Below are positions 33,882-40,684 of a DNA stretch of 40,684 nucleotides, piece after piece. A program made the position numbers and the translations under genes. This DNA comes from Nitriliruptoraceae bacterium (GTDB lineage Bacteria > Actinomycetota > Nitriliruptoria > Nitriliruptorales > Nitriliruptoraceae): positions 1 through 40,684 of the forward strand of contig PWLR01000184.1 in the NCBI GenBank assembly GCA_003558435.1, in the 5' to 3' direction. Within the stretch, counting starts at the first letter, position 1, and every line of letters starts with the position of its first letter. The notes beneath the pieces are model-generated. The model had not been told where the DNA came from and searched no databases. It worked only from the letters and a program-made list of their open reading frames with translations.

Positions 33882-35489
33882 ATGGCGGCGACCACCGCGA
33901 CGACGCGGACCGCGGTGCGCCTCGCGGCCGCGCTCACCATCGTGCTCGGGCTCGGCATGACGCTGGTCGGCGGCAGCCTGGCGCAGACCGACGGCGGCGG
34001 TGACGTCCACGTCGTGGCGATCGACGGGGAGATCGACCTCGGCATCGCGCCGTTCCTCGACCGGGCGCTGGCCGAGGCGCAGGACGCCGGCGCTGCGGCC
34101 GTCCTGCTGGAGATCGACACCCCCGGTGGCCGGCTCGACGCGGTCCTGCAGATGCGCGACAGCCTGTTGGCGAGCCCGGTGCGCACCATCGCCTACATCG
34201 ACCCGACCGCGTTCTCCGCGGGCGCGCTCGTCGCGCTCGCCGCGGAGGAGATCTACTTCGCCCCCGCCGGGGTGATGGGTGCGGCCACCCCGGTCGTGGG
34301 TGGCGCCGGTCAGACCGCCGACCCGAAGGTCATCTCCGCGGTGCGCTCGACCTTCCGTGCGACCGCGGAACAGCGTGACCGGGATCCGCTCGTGGGCGAG
34401 GCGATGGTCGATGACGCGATCGAGATCGACGGGCTGATCGAGGCCGGGAGCCTGCTCACGCTGACCGCGATGGATGCAGAGGCGGTCGGCTACAGCGACG
34501 GCGTGGCCCCGGATCGGACCACGCTGTTGGACGAGCTCGAGCTCGGGGACCGCGACCTCGTCGAGGCCCGGCCGGGCCTCGCCGAGCGCACGGTCCGCAT
34601 CATCACCAACCCGGTGCTGGCGTCGGTGCTGGTCGTGGTCGGTGTGCTGTTGATCATCGGGGAGGTGCTCGTCGGCGCGTTCGGGCTCGCCAGCCTGGTG
34701 GGGGCCGGGCTGTTGGGCACGTTCTTCTGGGGTCACCTGCTGGCCGGTCTGGCCGGGTGGGAGGACGTCGTACTCGTCGTGGTCGGGCTCGTGTTGATCC
34801 TGGTGGAGATCTTCGTGGTGCCCGGGTTGGGGGTGCCCGGCGTGCTCGGCCTCGCGGCCATCCTCGGGGGGACCTATCTCGCGATGATCGGCCGCGACCT
34901 CGACTTCGTGAGCAGCAGCCAGCTGTGGGCGACCGCCGGGACCGTGGGGCTCGCGTTCGTCGGGATCGGGATCGGGCTGATCGTGCTGTTGACCCTGCTG
35001 GGTCGGCGCCGATCGGCACGTGATGGCCCGCGTAGTGAGATGATGCATGCCGAGTCGTTGGACGGAGACACCATGACCGAGGACCGACGGAACGACGAAC
35101 TGACCGCCGCCACCGGAGCGGACGGCGGATCGGGCACCGAGCGCCGCCCTCGGGTGGCGACCGCGAGGTCCATGCCCGGCGACACCCGCGACCGCCGAGG
35201 GTGGCTCCGGTGGTTCGGTGACGGCGACATCCTCGAACGCGAGAGCGATGTGAGCGGCGACGACACCGTCGAGCCCGCCCCACCGCCGGTGTCGGCGAGC
35301 GCGTCGAGGGCGGCCCGCGAAGGGGCGGTCGGTGTCGCCCTGACCGACCTGCGACCGGCGGGGGTCGCCAGCTTCGACGGTCACCGCGTGGACGTCGTGA
35401 CCGAGGGCGACTACCTCCAGGCGGGTGACCGGGTCGAGGTGCTGCGTGCCGAGCGCTACCGCCGGGTCGTGCGACGGACCACGGACTGA
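33882..35489 (+). CDS. Long-form NfeD membrane protease with extended linker
   Basis: This 535-residue protein is a NfeD/YqeZ-type membrane protease, known partner of flotillin/stomatin proteins. A signal peptide (1-35) leads to a ClpP/SppA-like serine protease domain (about 42-240) with SDTPGG-like IDTPGGRLD and probable Ser112 in FSAGAL. Then come about four or five transmembrane helices (250-385). An unusually long acidic/Pro-rich linker of roughly 110 residues (385-480) follows before the C-terminal OB-fold domain (REGAVGVALTDLRPAG ... GDRVEVL). The ATG has GGGAG about 8 nt upstream. The flotillin gene follows after 129 nt. Confidence 0.88.
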   Translation: MAATTATTRTAVRLAAALTIVLGLGMTLVGGSLAQTDGGGDVHVVAIDGEIDLGIAPFLDRALAEAQDAGAAAVLLEIDTPGGRLDAVLQMRDSLLASPVRTIAYIDPTAFSAGALVALAAEEIYFAPAGVMGAATPVVGGAGQTADPKVISAVRSTFRATAEQRDRDPLVGEAMVDDAIEIDGLIEAGSLLTLTAMDAEAVGYSDGVAPDRTTLLDELELGDRDLVEARPGLAERTVRIITNPVLASVLVVVGVLLIIGEVLVGAFGLASLVGAGLLGTFFWGHLLAGLAGWEDVVLVVVGLVLILVEIFVVPGLGVPGVLGLAAILGGTYLAMIGRDLDFVSSSQLWATAGTVGLAFVGIGIGLIVLLTLLGRRRSARDGPRSEMMHAESLDGDTMTEDRRNDELTAATGADGGSGTERRPRVATARSMPGDTRDRRGWLRWFGDGDILERESDVSGDDTVEPAPPPVSASASRAAREGAVGVALTDLRPAGVASFDGHRVDVVTEGDYLQAGDRVEVLRAERYRRVVRRTTD

Positions 35490-35495
35490 AACCCA

Positions 35496-35501
35496 GTACG
35501 G
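35496..35501 (+). promoter_or_regulatory. Putative extra promoter -10 TACGGT before floA
   Basis: TACGGT lies just after the nfeD stop and 117 nt before the floA ATG. The resulting floA leader would contain the 20-bp tandem duplication. Confidence 0.35.
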
Positions 35502-35544
35502 TCGTGACCTATGCGTCAGCACCGCCAGCGAACGCTCGCTTCGC

Positions 35545-35584
35545 CGGTCCTGATCACCCAGCCACGGTCCTGATCACCCAGCCA
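35545..35584. repeat. Perfect 20-bp tandem duplication in the floA leader
   Basis: The unit CGGTCCTGATCACCCAGCCA occupies 35545-35564 and is repeated exactly at 35565-35584. It lies between the probable floA promoter and the Shine-Dalgarno, so it would be transcribed. Identity of the copies suggests a recent duplication. Confidence 0.9.
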
Positions 35585-35618
35585 CCGCCGGCTCACCCCG
35601 GTCGACGAGGAACCCCGT

Positions 35619-36557
35619 ATGGACACCATCACCCTGATCATCATCGGTGCGGCGGTCATCGTCGTCACCGGCCTGCTGTACTTCGTGCCGGTCGGACTGT
35701 GGATCACCGCGATCTTCTCGGGCGTGCGCGTCGGGCTGGGAACACTGATCGGCATGCGCCTGCGCAAGGTCGTCCCCAGTGAGATCATCCGACCGCTGAT
35801 CAGCGCCACGAAGGCCGGGATCGAACTCGACATCGGCCAGATGGAAGCCCACGTGCTGGCGGGCGGACGGGTCGAACAGGTCGTGCGGGCGCTCATCTCG
35901 GCCGACCGTGCCAACATCGAGCTTCCCTGGAAGCGGGCCACCGCGATCGACCTCGCCGGACGCGACGTGCTGGAGGCGGTGCAGGTCAGCGTCAACCCGA
36001 AGGTCATCGAGACCCCGCGCATCGCCGCCGTCGCCAAGGACGGCATCCAGGTGATCGCCGTGGCGAGGGTGACCGTGCGGGCCAACATCGAACGGCTGGT
36101 CGGTGGTGCGGGCGAGGAGACCATCATCGCCCGCGTCGGTGAGGGGTCGGTGTCGTCGATCGGTTCGGCGGACAGCCACAAGTACGTCCTGGAGAACCCC
36201 GACGACATCTCGCGTCGCGTGCTCGAGCGCGGCCTGGACGCCGGGACCGCCTTCGAGATCCTGTCGATCGACATCGCCGACGTCGACATCGGCCGCAACA
36301 TCGGTGCCGAGCTCCAGACCGACCAGGCCGAAGCGGACAAGAACATCGCACAGGCCAAGGCGGAGGAGCGCCGCGCCATGGCCGTGGCCGAGGAGCAGGA
36401 GATGCGCGCCCGGGTCGTGGAAGCCGAGGCGGAGGTGCCGCGTGCGCTCGCCGAGGCCCTGCGCAGCGGCAACCTCGGCGTCATGGACAAGTACAACATG
36501 GACAACGTGCAGGCCGACACCCGGATGCGCGGCTCGATCGCCAGCGACGAGGCGTAG
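35619..36557 (+). CDS. floA: Flotillin-like protein FloA
   Basis: This 312-residue SPFH-type protein forms membrane microdomains that organise signalling and transport complexes. A single N-terminal membrane hairpin/helix (about 5-38, with the motif [12 protein letters not shown]) precedes the long FloA core, which includes [19 protein letters not shown] and the [12 protein letters not shown]-like [12 protein letters not shown] charged coiled-coil helix rich in Glu/Ala (about 225-285) follows, then the conserved [13 protein letters not shown] end. Length is close to Bacillus FloA. GAGG lies 9 nt or so before the ATG. It sits downstream of nfeD, the classic NfeD-flotillin pairing. Confidence 0.94.
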   Translation: MDTITLIIIGAAVIVVTGLLYFVPVGLWITAIFSGVRVGLGTLIGMRLRKVVPSEIIRPLISATKAGIELDIGQMEAHVLAGGRVEQVVRALISADRANIELPWKRATAIDLAGRDVLEAVQVSVNPKVIETPRIAAVAKDGIQVIAVARVTVRANIERLVGGAGEETIIARVGEGSVSSIGSADSHKYVLENPDDISRRVLERGLDAGTAFEILSIDIADVDIGRNIGAELQTDQAEADKNIAQAKAEERRAMAVAEEQEMRARVVEAEAEVPRALAEALRSGNLGVMDKYNMDNVQADTRMRGSIASDEA

Positions 36558-36563
36558 GGCCCG

Positions 36564-36956
36564 ATGAGCTCCAACCTCCCCCAACGTGGCAGCCGGCCAC
36601 CGCGCGCGCCGCAGAACACCCAGCCGCCGCCTCCACCACCACCCGCGGAGGCCGCGACACCGGGTAGCGGCCAGAGCGCCCCGCCTCGGCCGCAAGCCCG
36701 TGGCGGCGCGAGCGGTCGCGCCGCCAGCGCGCAACGCGAGACCCCGACGCAGCGCGATGCCGACCGCGAGCAGGCCGCTCGCCCCCCTCGGCCGCGCCGT
36801 GCCGCTGCTGATGCCGAGCAGCGCTCGTTGCCCTCGTCGGGTCACCGGCTGCGTCAGGCGCTGAACTCGCCACGGGCGCTCCGCCAGGCGATCCTGCTTC
36901 GCGAGGTGCTGGGTCCCCCGGTCAGCTTGCGCAAGCCCGGACAGGACGGTCGCTGA
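36564..36956 (+). CDS. Proline-rich disordered protein in the floA cluster
   Basis: This 130-residue protein follows floA by 6 nt and is surely cotranscribed. Residues 1-90 are low-complexity, rich in Pro, Ala, Arg and Gln (including a run of seven prolines), and are probably disordered. Only the last 40 residues look ordered: LRQALNSPRALRQAILLREV followed by LGPPVSLR, an amphipathic helix and a short motif. I recall similar C-terminal motifs beside actinobacterial flotillin genes, but no function is known to me. It has no membrane segment. It may dock on FloA or NfeD; that is inference from position. Confidence 0.7.
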   Translation: MSSNLPQRGSRPPRAPQNTQPPPPPPPAEAATPGSGQSAPPRPQARGGASGRAASAQRETPTQRDADREQAARPPRPRRAAADAEQRSLPSSGHRLRQALNSPRALRQAILLREVLGPPVSLRKPGQDGR

Positions 36957-36964
36957 CCGACGCC

Positions 36965-38173
36965 TCAGGCGCTCGGCTGCTCGTCCTCGTGTGGTTGCGG
37001 AGGCAGCGGCCCGAGCTTCGGGCGGGCGCGTCGACGCCGCCTGGCGGGCACCAGGTCCCGCATCGACTCGAGCTCACCGAAGCACAGGAGCCGGTCGTTG
37101 CTCTCGAGCACCCGGCTGCTCTTGGGGTTCGGGACCACCTTGGTACCGCGCGAGAGGGTCAGCACGGAGATGTCGCGCTCGCGCAACCCGGAGTCCGCGA
37201 TCGATGCGCCGATCATGCCGGAGCCCTCACCGATCTGGAGTTCCGCCACCCCGTAGCCGGCGCTGACGCTCAGGCGCTGGCGGACGTCGAGTTCGGGGAA
37301 CGCGACCTGGTTGGCGATGAAGTCGATGATCGCGCCGGCGATGTCGAGGTCGGTCGCGGTCTCGATGCCCTGCAGACCGGGTGAGGAGTTGACCTCCATC
37401 ACCAGCGGCCCGAGGTCGCTCTCGAGCATGTCGACCCCGGCGATCTTGAGTCCCATGATCTGCGCCGCCTGGACGGCCACGCGCTGGCTCTCCGGGTCGA
37501 GCTTGACGATCTCCGTGGTCCCCCCGCGGTGGACGTTGGATCGGAACTCGTCGCCCTGGGCGGTGCGCCGCATGGCCGCGACGACCCGGTCACCGACGAC
37601 CAGCGCGCGGATGTCCCTGCCCTTGCTCTCCGCGACGAACCGCTGGATGAGCACGTTCTGCTTGGTGCTCTGCAGGGTCTCGATGACCGCTTCCGCGACC
37701 TTCTTGTCCGGAGCGAGGATCACCCCGATGCCCTGCGTGCCCTCCAGCAGCTTGATCACGACCGGCGCGCCGCCGACCCGTTCGACCGCCGGCAACACGT
37801 CGTTGCGGTCACGCACGAAGGTGGTCGCCGGGATCCCCACGTCATGACGCGACAGGATCTGGATCTAGCGCAGCTTGTCACGCGAGTTCGCGATGCTCGC
37901 CGCCGTGATCGGGGTGTAGACATCCATCTGCTCGAACTGCCGCACGACCGCCATCCCGAAGAACGTGATCGACGCACCGATGCGTGGCAGGATCGCGTCG
38001 TAGTGCGAGAGCTGCTTGCCCCGGTACTGCAGGTCGGGTTCGTCGTCGGCGAGGTCGATCGCGAAGCGGAGGGTGTTGAGTACCCGGACCTGATGCCCAC
38101 GCTCTTCGGCAGCCGCCCGCAGGCGCGCGGTGCTGTAGGCGTGGGGGGATCGGGACAGGATGGCGAGCTTCAT
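36965..38173 (-). pseudogene. RimK-type ATP-grasp ligase with RCK_C-like tail, split by an in-frame TAG
   Basis: The frame reads as one 402-residue RimK-family ligase, except that codon 103 is TAG (37867-37865). Before it is the N-terminal RimK domain (MKLAILSRSPHAYSTARLR ... ITAASIANSRDKLR). After it, in the same frame, are the ATP-grasp core (VVIKLLEGTQGIGVILA, LIQRFVAES, the metal-binding VMEVNSSPGLQGIE) and an RCK_C/TrkA-C-like tail (about 305-385). The family continues SRDKLR-S-LQLLS, so a Ser TCG has probably become TAG. RimK enzymes add glutamate to protein or peptide C-termini. The rest of the frame is undamaged, so a recent mutation, sequencing error or amber readthrough are all possible. 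A GTG restart at 37840 lacks a Shine-Dalgarno. Confidence 0.85.
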
Positions 38174-38306
38174 GGAGTCGTCCTGGTCGGGGGGCGCGGC
38201 ACACCGGCGGCGTCGGACCCTGGACGCTAACGCGACGAACACCCCGGTGCTGACCAAGAGCCCTCAGCGGGCACCGGGTCATCGACCCCACCCGGTCCGA
38301 TGCGAC

Positions 38307-38462
38307 TCAGAGGATGCCGAGGTGCTCCCGCGCCCAGGCCCGCACCCGCTCGCCGATGCCGTCGACCTCCAACAGCGGCCCGGTCGCGGTCGACACCCGA
38401 CGGTTGCCCAGGTCCCTGGTCCCGGCCGTGCCCGTGCAGACCGCGACCATGGGCGGAGTCAC
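38307..38462 (-). CDS. Possible 51-residue protein overlapping the exporter stop
   Basis: A GTG at 38462 overlaps the exporter's stop codon as GTGA and opens a 51-residue frame (start VTPPMVAVCTGTAGTRD, end ERVRAWAREHLGIL). The C-terminal half looks like a short strand and an amphipathic helix, but I recognise no family. Translational coupling to the exporter is plausible from the overlap. It could equally be a chance frame in GC-rich DNA. Confidence 0.35.
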   Translation of the reverse strand: MTPPMVAVCTGTAGTRDLGNRRVSTATGPLLEVDGIGERVRAWAREHLGIL

Positions 38463-39643
38463 CGGTGCCCCTCCGGTTCGGCGACGCCGCCGATCGACGG
38501 CTCGTTGCCGACGCGGCGGTACTGCCGGACTCCCGGATCGACGTACAACCGGGCGGCACGCGGCAACCGACCGACCCGTGAGCGCACCCGGCGCCACCTC
38601 GCGACCCCGATGAACACGTCACCACCCGAGGTGAGCTGCGCCGGCACCGGCTCACCGGGTCGCCCGGAGATCAGCAGCACCACGGATACCAGGATCACGG
38701 CCCCCGACACCAGCGTGCGCAGCCCGATGCTCTCCCCGAGCAGCGCCCACCCGAGCGTCACCGCCACGACCGGGTTGATGTAGGCGAACGTGCTCACCAG
38801 TTGCGTGCCGGCGTTGCGTGTCAACCAACTGTAGGCCGAGTACGCCACCATCGATCCGGCCACGACCAGGTAGGCGAAGGCCACCCACGCCGACGCCGGG
38901 ACGGCCGTGACATCGAACCCGTTCAGCTCCCGGCGCAACCCCGCGAGGATCAGGAACAGCACCGAGGCGCCCAGCATCTCGAGCGAGGCCGCCACCATCG
39001 GTCGGCTCGGGGCGTCCACCACGCGGCTGCGCAGGGATCCCGCCGCCCAGGCCGCGGAGGCCACGAGCGCGAGCAGGATGGCCCCGAGCTGCCCTCCGGC
39101 CGGATCGACCATCAGGCCGATACCGATCAGCCCGATCAGCAGCCCGAACCACGCCCGTCGCGACAACCGCTCCCCGAACACCCCCCGTGCGAACAGCGCG
39201 AGGAACAACGGCACCGTCGCACCGAGCAAGGCGGTCAGCCCCGACGAGATCGACGACTGGGCGATCGCCAACAACCCTGCGCCGGCGACCAGCATCGTCC
39301 CACCGGTCAGCACGGACTGACCGATGTGGCGCACGGTCACGCGGTCACCGGCCCGGTCCCCCCGCCGGACGGCCACGAGGAACAACACGCCGCCCGCGAG
39401 GAAGAACCGGGCGGACAGCATCAGCATCGGAGGCATCGATCCGATGGCGACCTCGATGGCGAGGTAGGTGGAGCCCCAGATCAGGTAGACGACGCCCAGC
39501 GCCACCGCGACGTGGACACCGTGGCGGGTCCACCGGTGGGTGAAGCGCCGAGGTCGCCGTCTCGTGGCACGCGGGCCGCGCACGATCGGGAGTGGAGCGG
39601 GAGCCTCGTCGGTGCGCAGCTCGGGTGATACGACGGCAGCCAT
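38459..39643 (-). CDS. EamA/DMT-family exporter controlled by the divergent MocR gene
   Basis: This 394-residue inner-membrane exporter has two EamA repeats with ten predicted helices between about residues 40 and 335. The first repeat has the family motif VVYLIWGSTYLAIEVAIGSMPP, and the second ends PVVAVTLGWALLGESI. N- and C-terminal tails (40 and 55 residues) are Arg/Pro-rich and cytoplasmic. I chose ATG 39643 because GGAGGTGG precedes it closely; the upstream ATG at 39664 lies before that site. A MocR-type regulator is encoded divergently 163 nt away, a common arrangement in which the regulator controls the exporter of the amino acid or vitamer it senses. Confidence 0.87.
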   Translation of the reverse strand: MAAVVSPELRTDEAPAPLPIVRGPRATRRRPRRFTHRWTRHGVHVAVALGVVYLIWGSTYLAIEVAIGSMPPMLMLSARFFLAGGVLFLVAVRRGDRAGDRVTVRHIGQSVLTGGTMLVAGAGLLAIAQSSISSGLTALLGATVPLFLALFARGVFGERLSRRAWFGLLIGLIGIGLMVDPAGGQLGAILLALVASAAWAAGSLRSRVVDAPSRPMVAASLEMLGASVLFLILAGLRRELNGFDVTAVPASAWVAFAYLVVAGSMVAYSAYSWLTRNAGTQLVSTFAYINPVVAVTLGWALLGESIGLRTLVSGAVILVSVVLLISGRPGEPVPAQLTSGGDVFIGVARWRRVRSRVGRLPRAARLYVDPGVRQYRRVGNEPSIGGVAEPEGHR

Positions 39644-39794
39644 GGCCACCTCCTGGCGCGACACCCCGGGGGCATCGAGAGGGAACGAGCTCGCGGTCGA
39701 TCACGAGCGACGGACGAGGACGTGCGGGTGCTTCCGACCACGATGCGGAACGACCTTGGTCGACGAGCTGGACGACGGTGCCGGGGAAATCTGT

Positions 39795-39826
39795 TACGGT
39801 ACAGTTATGACAACTGAACCGGTACA
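39795..39826 (+). promoter_or_regulatory. Leaderless promoter and candidate operator at the MocR gene start
   Basis: TACGGT (39795-39800) is followed by 6 nt and the ATG at 39807, implying a leaderless mRNA. The ATG lies inside an inverted repeat, CAGTT (39802-39806) with AACTG (39812-39816). GGTACA occurs as a direct repeat at 39798-39803 and 39821-39826, 23 nt apart. MocR regulators commonly bind spaced direct repeats, so this may be an autoregulatory site. The stretch is also less GC-rich than its surroundings. Confidence 0.45.
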
Positions 39827-40684
39827 CACGTCGGCACCCTACGGCATCATCGGCCACGATGCCGCGTCCTTGGTCCGTTCCGTCGAGAACGCGGTCATAA
39901 CCGGCGCCTTGCACCCGGGCGAGACGCTGCCGTCGGTCAGGGCACTGGCCAAGCACCTCGGCATGTCCCCCACCACCGTCGCCGGGGCCTACCGCGACCT
40001 CCGTCAGCGGGGGGTCCTGGTGACCCACGATCGATCACGCACCGTGGTCGCGCACCGGCCACCGCTGGCGGTGCGGCTCGCGCCCGAACTGGCCCCCGGC
40101 ACGGTGGACCTCGCCTCCGGGAACCCGGACCCCGCCCTGCTGCCCGACCTCGCCGGCCCCTGGTCGCGGGTGGCTCCGGCGCACCGGCTCTACGGCGCCG
40201 AGGTGCGTTCGCCCGAACTCGTTCGACTCGCGCGGCAGGACCTCGCACAGGACGGGATCCCGACCGACCACCTCGCCGTGGTCGGCGGCGGACTCGACGG
40301 CATCGAGCGGGTGCTCGAGGTGCACTGCCGTCCCGGCGATCACGTGGCGATCGAGGACCCGGGTTACGCCGGCACGTTGGACCTGGTCCGCAGCCTCGGA
40401 CTGTTACCGGCCCCGGTTGCCGTGGACGACGCGGGCATGCTGCCGGACGAACTCGCCGCCGCCCTCGAGCGTGGCGCCACGACCGTGCTGCAGATCCCGC
40501 GTGCACACAACCCCACCGGGGCGACGCTGACCGCGGAACGGGCGACCGACCTACGAACGGTGGTGGCGCGTTTCCCGGACGTGCTGGTGGTCGAGGACGA
40601 CCACGCCGGGCCCATCAGCGGCGCCCCCTACCACCGCATCGTCGAGGGTCATGCGCGCTGGGCGACGATCCGGTCGGTGGCGAA
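39807..40684 (+). CDS. MocR-type regulator: GntR winged helix fused to an aminotransferase fold (partial)
   Basis: The frame is open from ATG 39807 to the window end (292 codons), so the C-terminus is missing. Residues about 20-72 are a GntR winged-helix DNA-binding domain (ITGALHPGETLPSVRALAKH, then TVAGAYRDLRQRGVL). From about 95 on it is a fold-type I PLP aminotransferase domain: DLASGNPDPALLP, the GGLDGIERVL helix, PGDHVAIEDPGYAGT, the HNPTG motif and VEDDHAG with the PLP-contacting acid. The PLP lysine lies beyond the window. Such proteins are transcription regulators, not enzymes. The probable target is the divergent EamA exporter. Confidence 0.9.
   Translation, partial: MTTEPVHTSAPYGIIGHDAASLVRSVENAVITGALHPGETLPSVRALAKHLGMSPTTVAGAYRDLRQRGVLVTHDRSRTVVAHRPPLAVRLAPELAPGTVDLASGNPDPALLPDLAGPWSRVAPAHRLYGAEVRSPELVRLARQDLAQDGIPTDHLAVVGGGLDGIERVLEVHCRPGDHVAIEDPGYAGTLDLVRSLGLLPAPVAVDDAGMLPDELAAALERGATTVLQIPRAHNPTGATLTAERATDLRTVVARFPDVLVVEDDHAGPISGAPYHRIVEGHARWATIRSVA

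Overview
The window is uniformly GC-rich, densely coded bacterial chromosome. It looks like a high-GC actinobacterium, possibly a deep lineage such as Nitriliruptoria or Acidimicrobiia. This is inferred from the base composition, many GTG starts, a DUF3151 gene, a dnaG-primary sigma factor pair and an actinobacterial-type fused oleBC gene. I see no phage, insertion sequence, rRNA or CRISPR array. There is one tRNA gene (Asn). Most genes have recognisable housekeeping, lipid or envelope roles.

Layout. 383-3637: a drug/metabolite exporter, a thiamine-binding protein, a small membrane protein, a DsbA-like oxidoreductase and a tandem-ACT protein. 3768-3843: tRNA-Asn. 4004-7282, minus strand: a zinc-free quinone-oxidoreductase-like enzyme, a GT1 glycosyltransferase and an unassigned protein with a helix-turn-helix and a LAGLIDADG-like region. 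7367-10680, minus: primary sigma factor and DNA primase, then DUF3151. 11394-13169: M61 peptidase. 13420-18088: a complete, translationally coupled oleA-oleBC-oleD cluster. Together these predict head-to-head condensation of two acyl chains, ketone reduction, beta-lactone formation and decarboxylation to a long-chain olefin.

18130-28668: mannose-6-phosphate isomerase, small unknown genes, two tandem paralogous membrane proteins, glycyl-tRNA synthetase, a thioesterase-like protein, a retropepsin-like aspartic protease, an ABC-2 exporter pair and deoC. 28898-33758: an NlpC/P60 cell-wall hydrolase, a full aldehyde dehydrogenase followed 2 nt later by a half-size catalytically dead homologue, a YjbR-like protein and a nitrilase-family amidohydrolase. 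DeoC yields acetaldehyde, so the aldehyde dehydrogenase pair may act downstream of it. 33882-36956: a membrane-microdomain cluster of NfeD protease, flotillin-like FloA and a proline-rich small protein. 36965-38173: a RimK-type ligase fused to an RCK_C-like tail, interrupted by one in-frame amber codon. 38307-40684: an EamA exporter divergent from a MocR-type regulator that runs off the window.

Three observations stand out: the amber-split rimK, the aldehyde dehydrogenase/pseudo-dehydrogenase pair, and a promoter pattern in which a TAnnnT hexamer sits exactly 6 nt before an ATG at three genes, implying leaderless mRNAs. The ole cluster is the most complete pathway, but its type is known from other actinobacteria. 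I found no system that is clearly new to biology.
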